NCBI RefSeq assembly: GCF_039540195.1
Contig: NZ_BAABEO010000023.1
Location: 1 to 64,000 of the forward strand
Reading direction: 5' to 3'
Origin: Zafaria ginkgonis
GTDB lineage: Bacteria > Actinomycetota > Actinomycetes > Actinomycetales > Micrococcaceae
DNA length: 64,000 nucleotides
The position numbers and the translations under genes are program-made. The notes under the pieces are model-generated. The model was given only the letters and a program-made list of their open reading frames with translations. It was not told the origin of the DNA and made no database searches. Of this stretch, positions 26,757 through 33,819 are shown piece after piece. How positions within the stretch are numbered: position 1 is the stretch's first letter; every line of letters begins with the position of its first letter.

Positions 26757-26857
26757 GGAACCGGAGCGTGGCCGGCCGTTTTCCGTGCCGGCGCCGGTTG
26801 CCGGCCCCGCCCCCGATGCAGCGGCCGCTTGGCCGTTGGTCCGTCCGCCTAGGTGGT

Positions 26858-26897
26858 CCCGGGTGCGGGCTGCGCATGGATTGCGCAGGCACCCGGG
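26858..26897. other. 40-base bulged hairpin
   Basis: Outer stem cccgggtgc/gcacccggg (nine bases, perfect), a three-base bulge, then an inner stem ctgcgca/tgcgcag with a five-base loop. It lies 150 bases before the leader ORF. Confidence 0.6.
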
Positions 26898-27046
26898 CAC
26901 ATTCGAGTACCCGCCCACCCGTGCCGGGAACCGCTCCGCTTCTTACCCTCGGCGGTGGACGTTGCACAAAGACGCGATGTCCGGTCGGCAAACACCGGAT
27001 GTCGCTGAGCAAACACTGGCGCGGAAACCACTTGGGGGGCAGGAGC

Positions 27047-27121
27047 ATGGCTGATCCATTGCACGACCACGGGGGCACCCTGAGGTGCCCCGCACCGCCC
27101 GGGGGGGATCGGATCCCATGA
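27047..27121 (+). CDS. 24-residue leader peptide upstream of the sugar transferase
   Basis: A short ORF (MADPLHDHGGTL then a Pro/Gly-rich end) with one of the strongest ribosome sites in the region (GGGGGGCAGGAGC just before the ATG). Its TGA overlaps the ATG of the polyprenyl glycosylphosphotransferase (ATGA, 27118-27121). A stable 8-bp hairpin (ggggcacc/ggtgcccc, loop ctga, 27072-27091) lies inside it, ending 26 bases before the downstream start. It resembles a translational-coupling or attenuation leader. The same arrangement recurs at 37365. No homologue is known to me; the peptide itself may be irrelevant. Confidence 0.55.
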   Translation: MADPLHDHGGTLRCPAPPGGDRIP

Positions 27122-28617
27122 CCCAGGCCCGTGAACACTTCAAGACCCACCCCGACGTCGGTTTCGAGCGCTGGACCCTGACCGGATTCCGTGACGCCAG
27201 CATCCGGCGCGGAACAGCCGGCAAGGTCCGCACCAGCGGCGAGTGGCGCCGGCGCTACCAGCTCAAGCTGCTGGCCTCGGACAGCACGGTCATCCTGGCC
27301 AGCGTCGCGCTGGTCCTGTTCATGGGCAGCGCGGGCACCTGGCCGGCGGCCCTGGCCGTCGCTTTGAGCTGGATCCTCCTACTTTCGCTCTTCCACGCGC
27401 ATTCCCCGCGGTACGCCGGGGTGGGCGCGAGCGAATACAAGCGCATCATCGATGCGACCGGGGCAACGGCGGGTTGGCTGGCGGTCATCGACATCGCTTT
27501 CGGCTTCCAGACGCTGCGGGATTTCCTGGTGTTGTCCCTGCCGCTGGGAGCGGCGCTGCTGCTGGCCACCCGCTGGATCTGGCGGCATCGCCTGCTCGCC
27601 ACACACGCCCACGGACAGGCGCTGTTCAACGCACTGGTCGTCGGCCAGCCGGCGGACATCGCCTACGTGGTCAACCAGATGGAGAAGAAGTCCGGTCCGG
27701 CCTATCGGGTCGTTGGCATCGTGCTCGAGCATGAGGAGGGCCCCGAGCCTTCCCGTCCGGGACGCCGGCTTCCGGTCCTGCACGGACTCTCCACGCTGGA
27801 AGCGGCCATCCAGCGCTACAGCGCCGACGCCGTCGTCGTTGCCGGCCAACTGGAGGCGGGCAACCGCTTCATCACCCAACTCGGCTGGCGCCTGGAGAAG
27901 ACCGGTACCGAACTGATCCTGGCCTCCTCGCTGACCAACGTCGCGGGTCCGCGGATCCACGTGCGTCCGGTCGAGGGCCTGCCATTGATGCACGTTGAAA
28001 CCCCGACCTTCGACGGTGGCAAGTTCGCCGTGAAGCGGGCGGTCGACGTCGTGGCCTCCGGGCTGGGGCTGCTGGTCCTTGCGCCGATCCTGGCCGTCGT
28101 GGCCCTGCTGATCACGCTCGACAGCCCCGGAGGTCCCATTTTCCGGCAGCAGCGGGTCGGCCGGGACGGCCGCACGTTCACGATGTATAAGTTCCGCACG
28201 ATGTGCACCGACGCCGAACGCGAGCTGGAACGCATCTCCCACCTGAACGAGGGCAGCGGACCGCTGTTCAAGCTCAAAAACGACCCGCGGGTCACCCGGG
28301 TCGGCACCTGGCTGCGCAAGTTCTCCCTCGACGAATTCCCCCAGCTGCTGAACGTGCTCCGCGGCGACATGTCGCTCGTGGGACCCCGTCCGCCGCTGCC
28401 GCAGGAGGTCGAAAGCTACGACGGCCACGAACACCGCCGGCTGCTGACCAAGCCGGGCGTCACCGGGCTCTGGCAGGTCAGCGGACGCTCCGACCTGAAC
28501 TGGGAGGAGAGCATCCGGCTGGACCTGTACTACGTCGAAAACTGGTCGCTCACCGGCGACCTGCAGATTCTCTGGCGCACCGTCAAGGTCGTCCTCAAGC
28601 CAGTCGGGGCCTACTGA
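27118..28617 (+). CDS. Polyprenyl glycosylphosphotransferase (sugar transferase, WbaP/WcaJ type)
   Basis: A 499-residue membrane enzyme that starts polysaccharide synthesis by moving a sugar phosphate from a nucleotide sugar to undecaprenyl phosphate. The N-terminal half has about four membrane helices (roughly 55-155) and a CoA-binding-3-like domain (about 165-290). The C-terminal catalytic domain shows KRAVDVVASG, a membrane helix, PIFRQQRVGRDG, FTMYKFRTM, SLDEFPQLLNVL, MSLVGPRPP and KPGVTGLWQVSGRS, the complete family series. The ATG at 27118 is preceded by a G-run and overlaps the leader-peptide stop. The sugar transferred cannot be told from sequence. A glycosyltransferase follows after 39 bases. 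Confidence 0.95.
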   Translation: MTQAREHFKTHPDVGFERWTLTGFRDASIRRGTAGKVRTSGEWRRRYQLKLLASDSTVILASVALVLFMGSAGTWPAALAVALSWILLLSLFHAHSPRYAGVGASEYKRIIDATGATAGWLAVIDIAFGFQTLRDFLVLSLPLGAALLLATRWIWRHRLLATHAHGQALFNALVVGQPADIAYVVNQMEKKSGPAYRVVGIVLEHEEGPEPSRPGRRLPVLHGLSTLEAAIQRYSADAVVVAGQLEAGNRFITQLGWRLEKTGTELILASSLTNVAGPRIHVRPVEGLPLMHVETPTFDGGKFAVKRAVDVVASGLGLLVLAPILAVVALLITLDSPGGPIFRQQRVGRDGRTFTMYKFRTMCTDAERELERISHLNEGSGPLFKLKNDPRVTRVGTWLRKFSLDEFPQLLNVLRGDMSLVGPRPPLPQEVESYDGHEHRRLLTKPGVTGLWQVSGRSDLNWEESIRLDLYYVENWSLTGDLQILWRTVKVVLKPVGAY

Positions 28618-28656
28618 ACCCGCACACCATGCGACACCAAAACGTTGGAGGGGAAC

Positions 28657-30084
28657 ATGAGCAAGACGACCGGGCCTCAGGGCCCGCTGAGCATCGCCAT
28701 GGTGGGCACCCGCGGGGTGCCGGCCAAGTACGGGGGATTCGAGACCGCAGTGGAGGAGATCGGGCGGCGCCTGGTCGATCGCGGCCACGAAGTGGTTGTC
28801 TACTGCCGCGGGGGAGGCGGGATGCCGATGCACCGGGGCATGCGGCGGGTGGAATTGCCGGCGCTGCGCACCCGAAGCCTGGAGACGCTCAGCCACACCG
28901 CCCTGTCCGCGGCCCACCAGGTGTTCCACGCCGCCGACGCGGCGATCGTGTTCAATGCGGCGAACGCTCCGTGGCTGCCCCTGCTGCGCGCGGCCCGGAT
29001 CCCCGTCGCCACCCACATGGATGGCCTCGAATGGAAACGGGCCAAGTGGGGGCCGGTGGGCAAGCGCTACTACCGGGTGTGCGAATCCCTGGCCGTAAGG
29101 TGGTCCGACGCGCTGATCGCGGATGCGAGCGGGATCGCCGACTACTACCGGCACGAGTTCGACGCCGATACCCGCCTGCTGACCTATGGGGCGCCGATCC
29201 TTCCGGACGGGCGCTTCGAGCGGCTCGCCGAGCTGGGGCTGGAACCCAACGGGTATCACCTGCTGGTGGCCCGCTTCGAGCCCGAAAACCACGTGGACCT
29301 GATCGTCGAAGGCCACGTGCGCAGCGGGTCCCGGGTTCCGCTGGTGGCGGTCGGCAGCGCCCCGTACAACAGTGCCTACCAGCAGCGCGTGGAGGCCGCG
29401 GCCCAGGGGAAGGTGAGGTTCCTGGGTGGTGTGTGGGACCAAGAACTGCTGGATCAGTTGTACGGCAATGCGCGGATCTACTGGCATGGGCACTCGGTGG
29501 GCGGAACCAACCCGTCCCTGCTGCGCGCGATGGGCGCCGGCGCCGCCGTCAACGCCTTCGACGTCGGATTCAACCGGGAAGTGCTGGGCGGGACGGGGCA
29601 ATACTTCACCGACCCGCAGGACGTCGCCTCGCTGGTGGCGCTGGCGGACGCCGATCCGGAGGCCGCGCGGGAGCGCGGACGGCGGACGCGCGACGCGGCG
29701 GGAGCCTACGACTGGGACGTCGTGACGGACGGGTACGAACAACTGAGCCGGGACCTGGTGGCAGGCACCGTCCGCCAGTCCGGCGGGCGCCGCCTGTACC
29801 CGGCCCGGGACCTGGTGGCCGCCGGCAACAGCGTTTGGGCAGGTGGCATTGTCTCGCCGGGTGGCCTTGTCTCGCCCGGTGGCCTTCTCCCGCAGGGGGG
29901 CATCCTCACGCCGGGGCAGCCGGTCGCGGTGGGGCCCATCGCCGCACGGACCGCGGAGGCCCCCGCACTCCAGCCCGGCCCCGCCCGCCGGCCCCGGCCC
30001 GCCCGCGCCTTGCGGGTGCGCCAGGCGGCCCGGCTGGGACTGGGACTGCTCCTCCCGCGGCGGGGGCCGGCCTCCCCGCAGTGA
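28657..30084 (+). CDS. Glycosyltransferase, DUF1972 + GT4 type
   Basis: A 475-residue GT-B enzyme. The N-terminus reads MVGTRGVPAKYGGFET, diagnostic of the DUF1972 domain, followed by a GT4-like C-terminal domain with HSVGGTNPSLLRAM as the donor-binding loop. DUF1972/GT4 enzymes typically extend the lipid-linked oligosaccharide with rhamnose or a similar sugar; the donor is not determinable. The ATG is chosen for the GGAGGGGAAC site. After about residue 390 the protein becomes a low-complexity Gly/Pro/Arg tail with a degenerate SPGGLV repeat (24-base DNA unit, about 29839-29925), unusual for the family and probably disordered. It is second in the operon after the sugar transferase and is closed by a strong terminator. 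Confidence 0.9.
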   Translation: MSKTTGPQGPLSIAMVGTRGVPAKYGGFETAVEEIGRRLVDRGHEVVVYCRGGGGMPMHRGMRRVELPALRTRSLETLSHTALSAAHQVFHAADAAIVFNAANAPWLPLLRAARIPVATHMDGLEWKRAKWGPVGKRYYRVCESLAVRWSDALIADASGIADYYRHEFDADTRLLTYGAPILPDGRFERLAELGLEPNGYHLLVARFEPENHVDLIVEGHVRSGSRVPLVAVGSAPYNSAYQQRVEAAAQGKVRFLGGVWDQELLDQLYGNARIYWHGHSVGGTNPSLLRAMGAGAAVNAFDVGFNREVLGGTGQYFTDPQDVASLVALADADPEAARERGRRTRDAAGAYDWDVVTDGYEQLSRDLVAGTVRQSGGRRLYPARDLVAAGNSVWAGGIVSPGGLVSPGGLLPQGGILTPGQPVAVGPIAARTAEAPALQPGPARRPRPARALRVRQAARLGLGLLLPRRGPASPQ

Positions 30085-30117
30085 GCATCCCGAGGCAAGC
30101 AGCATCCCGAGGCAAGC
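30084..30117 (+). repeat. 17-base perfect tandem repeat
   Basis: agcatcccgaggcaagc is present twice head to tail (30084-30100, 30101-30117), between the glycosyltransferase stop and its terminator. Confidence 0.85.
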
Positions 30118-30123
30118 ACCGAG

Positions 30124-30158
30124 CCGTGGCGCGCCGCACCCCTTGCGGCGCGCCACGG
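30124..30158 (+). terminator. Terminator of the sugar transferase operon
   Basis: Perfect 15-base arms ccgtggcgcgccgca (30124-30138) and complement (30144-30158) with the five-base loop cccct. No T-tract follows. Confidence 0.75.
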
Positions 30159-30235
30159 CGCGCATGCGCCCCACGCGGGCGGGAATCCGGTGCGCTGTGG
30201 CAGAATGTTTTCCTGTGCCCGCCCTGCGGTCACTT

Positions 30236-30307
30236 TCCGCCCTGGTGTAATGGCAGCACGCCGGCCTTTGGAGCCGTGCAGTCTAGGTTCGAATCCTAGG
30301 GGCGGAA
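30236..30307 (+). tRNA. tRNA-Gln (anticodon TTG)
   Basis: A 72-base cloverleaf. The acceptor stem TCCGCCC (30236-30242) pairs with GGGCGGA (30300-30306), with A as discriminator. The D arm is GGTGTAATGGCAGCAC, the anticodon loop is CTTTGGA giving TTG, and the T arm is CTAGG-TTCGAAT-CCTAG. CCA is not encoded. It lies between the polysaccharide terminator and glmU. Confidence 0.96.
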
Positions 30308-30427
30308 CGGAAGGTGTTCCGTGCCACCTACGCGGGCGGGGAAACGGGGTCCTGGCAGGCGGTAGACTGGGGCGGTCCGATTCGAGCCCCGGACGCAGTG
30401 CCAAACGATCGCATGGGAGTACACATC

Positions 30428-31867
30428 TTGAGCGTGGAAGCCGCCGCCGTCATCGTCCTTGCGGCCGGTGCCGGAACCCGCATGAAGTCCGCCAAACCCA
30501 AGATCCTCCACGAGATCGGTGGCCGATCCATGGTAGGACACGCGCTGGCCGCCGCCCGAGGCCTGGAACCCCGCCAGCTTGTCGCGGTCGTCCGGCACGA
30601 GCGCGACGCGGTCGCCGAGCACCTGCTGCGCATCGAACCCGGCCTGACCATTGCCGACCAGGACGAGGTCCCCGGCACCGGTCGCGCCGTCCAGGTTGCG
30701 CTCGAGGCGCTGCCCCCGCAGTTGGAGGGCACCGTCGTGGTCACCTACGGCGACGTGCCGCTGCTGACCACCGCGCTGCTCCAGGAACTGGTCGCCGAGC
30801 ACGACCGCGACCAGAACGCGGCCACCGTGCTCACCGCCGTCCTGGAGGACCCGACCGGCTACGGGCGCATCCTGCGCGCCCCGGACGGGACCGTCGCCGG
30901 CATCGTGGAGCACAAGGACGCCACGGCCGAGCAGCGCGCCATCGCCGAGGTCAACTCCGGGATCTACGCCTTCGACGCCGCCGTCCTGCGCGCGGCGCTC
31001 GCGCAGGTCACCACCGACAACGCGCAGGGTGAGATGTACCTGACGGACGTGCTGGCCATCGCCCGCGCCGCCGGCGGACGTGTCGCCGCCGTCACCACCG
31101 AGGACCGGTGGCAGGTGGAGGGAGCCAACGACCGGGTCCAGTTGGCCGCACTTGGCAAGGAACTGAACCGCCGTACCTTGGAGGGCTGGATGCGGGCCGG
31201 GGTCACCGTCGTGGACCCGGACACCACCTGGGTCGACGTCGAGGTCGCGCTCAGTTCCGACGTCACCCTCAAGCCCGGCACCCAGCTGCACGGCACGACG
31301 GCGGTGGGCACCGACGCGGTCATCGGCCCCGACACGACGCTGACCAACGCCACGGTCGGCCGCGGCGCGAAGGTGGTGCGTTCGGACGTTACCGATTCGC
31401 GCATCGGCGCCGGCGCGAGCGTCGGCCCGTTCGCCTACCTGCGCCCGAAGACGGACCTCGGCGAGGACGGGAAGATCGGCGCCTTCTACGAGACCAAGAA
31501 CGTCACCGTCGGCAAGGGTTCCAAGCTCTCCCACCTTGGCTACGCCGGCGACGCCGAGATCGGCGAATACACGAACATCGGCTGCGGCAACATCACCGCC
31601 AACTACGACGGCGTGAACAAGCACCGCACGGTGATCGGATCCCACGTGCGCACCAGCTCCAACACGGTCTTCATCGCGCCGGTGACGATCGGGGACGGGG
31701 CGTACACCGCCGCCGGCGCCGTCGTGCGCAAGAACGTTCCGGCCGGCGCGCTGGCCTTGTCCGTGGCCCCGCAGCGCAACACCGAGGGCTGGACCGAGGC
31801 CAAGCGCCCCGGCACCCCCTCCGCCCTGGCCGCCTCGCGCGCGCACCGCGGCACCGACACCCCCTGA
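30428..31867 (+). CDS. glmU: Bifunctional UDP-N-acetylglucosamine pyrophosphorylase / glucosamine-1-phosphate acetyltransferase
   Basis: A 479-residue bifunctional enzyme producing UDP-GlcNAc, the precursor for peptidoglycan and many polysaccharides. The N-terminal uridylyltransferase domain carries LAAGAGTRMKSAKPK near the start, and the C-terminal half is a left-handed beta-helix of hexapeptide repeats ending with the GYAGDAEIGE and NYDGVNKHRT acetyltransferase motifs. The start is set at TTG 30428 because GGGAGT stands eight bases before it; an in-frame ATG at 30413 would add five residues. TAGACT at 30363 is a weak -10 candidate. The prs gene follows after 48 bases, a linkage common in Actinobacteria. 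Confidence 0.96.
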   Translation: MSVEAAAVIVLAAGAGTRMKSAKPKILHEIGGRSMVGHALAAARGLEPRQLVAVVRHERDAVAEHLLRIEPGLTIADQDEVPGTGRAVQVALEALPPQLEGTVVVTYGDVPLLTTALLQELVAEHDRDQNAATVLTAVLEDPTGYGRILRAPDGTVAGIVEHKDATAEQRAIAEVNSGIYAFDAAVLRAALAQVTTDNAQGEMYLTDVLAIARAAGGRVAAVTTEDRWQVEGANDRVQLAALGKELNRRTLEGWMRAGVTVVDPDTTWVDVEVALSSDVTLKPGTQLHGTTAVGTDAVIGPDTTLTNATVGRGAKVVRSDVTDSRIGAGASVGPFAYLRPKTDLGEDGKIGAFYETKNVTVGKGSKLSHLGYAGDAEIGEYTNIGCGNITANYDGVNKHRTVIGSHVRTSSNTVFIAPVTIGDGAYTAAGAVVRKNVPAGALALSVAPQRNTEGWTEAKRPGTPSALAASRAHRGTDTP

Positions 31868-31915
31868 CCCCTTCCTGGCCCCTGAGCAACCCTCCTCCCC
31901 CGAGAAAGTGATTCC

Positions 31916-32896
31916 ATGAGCGAACTCAGCTACAACGTCGACAAGAAACTGGTGTTGGCGTCCGGCCGTGCGCACCCCGAGCTGGCCGAGGAGATCGCCA
32001 AGACGCTGGAGACCGAACTCCTGCCGATGTCCGCCTACGACTTCGCCAACGGCGAGATCTACGTCCGCTCCGGCGAGAGCGTGCGCGGCAAGGACGTCTT
32101 CATCATCCAGTCGTTCCCGGCGCCGCTGAACAACTGGCTCATGGAGCAGCTGATCATGATCGACTCGATGAAGCGCGCCTCGGCCCGGCGCATCACCGTC
32201 GTCGCCCCGTTCTACCCGTACGCCCGCCAGGACAAGAAGGGCCGCGGCCGCGAGCCGATCTCCGCCCGCCTGGTTGCCGACCTGTACAAGACCGCCGGCG
32301 CCGATCGCCTGATCAGCGTCGACCTGCACACCGCGCAGATCCAGGGCTTCTTCGACGGCCCCGTCGACCACCTCATGGCCATCCCGCTGCTGGCCGACTA
32401 CATCCGCGGCCGCGTCGGCTCCGACAACGTCACGGTCGTGTCCCCGGACACCGGGCGCGTCCGCGTGGCCGAGCAGTGGGCCGACCGCCTGGGCGGCGTC
32501 CCGCTGGCCTTCGTGCACAAGTCCCGCGACCTCACGGTTCCCAACCAGGCGGTCTCCAAGACCGTCGTGGGCCAGATCGAAGGCCGCACCTGCGTGCTCA
32601 TCGACGACATGATCGACACCGGCGGCACCATCTCCGGTGCGGTGCGGGTGCTCAAGGACGCCGGAGCCAAGGACGTCATCATCGCGGCCACCCACGCGGT
32701 GTTCTCCGAGCCGGCCTCGCAGCGCCTGGCCGAGTCCGGTGCCCGCGAGGTCGTCGTCACCAACACCCTGCCGATCCCGGAGAGCAAGCGCTTCGACTCC
32801 CTGACGGTGCTCTCAATCGCCCCGCTGATCGCCCGCGCGATCAAGGAGGTCTTCGAGGACGGCTCCGTGACGAGCCTCTTCGACGGCAACGTCTAG
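31916..32896 (+). CDS. prs: Ribose-phosphate pyrophosphokinase
   Basis: A 326-residue PRPP synthase transferring pyrophosphate from ATP to ribose-5-phosphate, feeding nucleotide, His and Trp synthesis and, in Actinobacteria, decaprenylphosphoryl-arabinose formation. Landmarks are FANGEIYVR, YARQDKKGRGREPIS, SVDLHTAQIQGFF, VVSPDTGRVR and the PRPP loop VLIDDMIDTGGT. The length is normal. GAGAAAGTG precedes the ATG. It is probably co-transcribed with glmU. A duplicated 58-base element and a textbook terminator follow. Confidence 0.97.
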   Translation: MSELSYNVDKKLVLASGRAHPELAEEIAKTLETELLPMSAYDFANGEIYVRSGESVRGKDVFIIQSFPAPLNNWLMEQLIMIDSMKRASARRITVVAPFYPYARQDKKGRGREPISARLVADLYKTAGADRLISVDLHTAQIQGFFDGPVDHLMAIPLLADYIRGRVGSDNVTVVSPDTGRVRVAEQWADRLGGVPLAFVHKSRDLTVPNQAVSKTVVGQIEGRTCVLIDDMIDTGGTISGAVRVLKDAGAKDVIIAATHAVFSEPASQRLAESGAREVVVTNTLPIPESKRFDSLTVLSIAPLIARAIKEVFEDGSVTSLFDGNV

Positions 32897-32907
32897 CGTG
32901 CGGGGCA

Positions 32908-33026
32908 GGCCCTTTCGTGTCGACTTCGTCGCCACGTAGGGACCCGGCTGCCCCGCGCTTTGCGGTGATGGCCCTTTCGTGTCGACTTCGTCGCCACGTA
33001 GGGACCCGGCTGCCCCGCGCTTGCGG
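32908..33026 (+). repeat. Tandem 57/58-base repeats downstream of prs
   Basis: Copies at 32908-32965 and 32970-33026 are identical except for one T in a run near the 3' end. Each contains an imperfect dyad (cgtgtcgac/gtcgccacg, loop ttc) and ends in ctgccccgc, which can pair with gcggggcag in front of the first copy. They sit between the prs stop and its terminator. Function unknown; they may be a duplicated RNA hairpin or processing element. Confidence 0.85.
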
Positions 33027-33064
33027 AGGGCCCGGACGCGGTACGCGTCCGGGCCCTCCTTTTT
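33025..33064 (+). terminator. Intrinsic terminator of glmU-prs
   Basis: Perfect 15-base arms ggagggcccggacgc (33025-33039) and complement (33045-33059), a five-base loop, then a run of five T (33060-33064). Confidence 0.92.
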
Positions 33065-33139
33065 GGCATCCAGACTGGCTTTTCGGGCATTCGGACTGGC
33101 TTTCCCGGGATTGCGCAGGCCTCCCGGTAACCTTGGGGG

Positions 33140-33730
33140 GTGGTCAACATCCTGACAATCTGCACCGGAAACATCTGCCGTTCACCTTTTGCCGAACGGT
33201 ACCTCCAGCGAGGTTTCGACGAAATCGCTCCGGGGGCCTTCACCATCTCCAGCGCCGGCACCGGAGCCCTGGTGGGCCGCGCCATGGACGAGCGTTCCGC
33301 GCAACGGCTGGCGGACGCGGGAGGGGACCCGGAGGGGTTCGTTTCGCGCCAGCTGACCGAGGCCCTGCTGGGGCAGGCGGACTTCGTCCTGGCGCTCACC
33401 GCCGCGCACCGCGCGCGGGTCGTTGAGCTGAGCCCGCGCATGCTCAAGCGGGCCTTCACCGTGCGCGAATTTTCCCGCGTGCTGGCCGCGGTCGCGGCCG
33501 ACGACGGCGGGGGAAGGCTTCCGCGCGGCGAGGAAAAGATCGAGGAACGCTGGAAGGCGCTGCCGAACCTGGCCGCGCTCAAGCGCCACGGCGTGCGTCC
33601 GGCCGACCCGGGGGAGGACGACGTGGTCGACCCCTTCAAGCGGGAGGACATCGTCTACGACCGCATGGTCGTTGAGCTCCTGCCGGCCCTGCGCGGCATC
33701 CTGGAGTTCGAAGCGGCCTCGCGCTCCTAG
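33140..33730 (+). CDS. Low-molecular-weight protein tyrosine phosphatase
   Basis: A 196-residue Wzb/Etp-type phosphatase. The catalytic loop C(X5)R is C8-T-G-N-I-C-R14-S at the N-terminus, and the general acid is in VVDPF near residue 160. It is somewhat longer than the usual ~150 residues because of an inserted charged segment (about 113-135). It should dephosphorylate the BY-kinase encoded tail to tail with it (33820-35685); cycling of phosphorylation controls chain length in such systems. The GTG start is preceded by a G-run, and a TAACCT six bases upstream could alternatively support a leaderless start. Confidence 0.9.
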   Translation: MVNILTICTGNICRSPFAERYLQRGFDEIAPGAFTISSAGTGALVGRAMDERSAQRLADAGGDPEGFVSRQLTEALLGQADFVLALTAAHRARVVELSPRMLKRAFTVREFSRVLAAVAADDGGGRLPRGEEKIEERWKALPNLAALKRHGVRPADPGEDDVVDPFKREDIVYDRMVVELLPALRGILEFEAASRS

Positions 33731-33745
33731 CCGCACCGCCAAACG

Positions 33746-33786
33746 AAACCGCCCCCGCCCGGTGAAAGCCGGGCGGGGGCGGTTTT
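33746..33786. terminator. Bidirectional terminator between phosphatase and kinase genes
   Basis: Perfect 17-base arms (33746-33762, 33769-33785) with the loop tgaaag, flanked by A residues on the left and TTTTGTTT on the right, so it can work on both strands. Confidence 0.92.
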
Positions 33787-33819
33787 GTTTGCGCGCGGAG
33801 GGCCTGGCGTCCGGAGGGA

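Larger units (their letters stand above)
26169..27046 (+). other. Non-coding, highly structured region upstream of the sugar transferase operon
   Basis: About 880 bases with no ORF I can support. It is packed with short tandem repeats and hairpins: a ccacg/cgtgg dyad at 26249-26262, linked hairpins at 26366-26395, ctaggc-gaa-gcctag at 26432-26446, a 12-base tandem (tgagattccccc) at 26543-26566, and the elements listed separately. A last small hairpin (tccggt/accgga, 26980-26999) lies just before the leader ORF. It probably holds the promoter and untranslated leader of the polysaccharide operon, possibly with an RNA element. Confidence 0.6.

Noticed and set aside
26542..27054. A 170-codon plus-strand frame in the non-coding region
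   Set aside because: No ribosome site, composition of repeat and hairpin sequence, no recognisable motif, and the hairpins read better as nucleic-acid structure.
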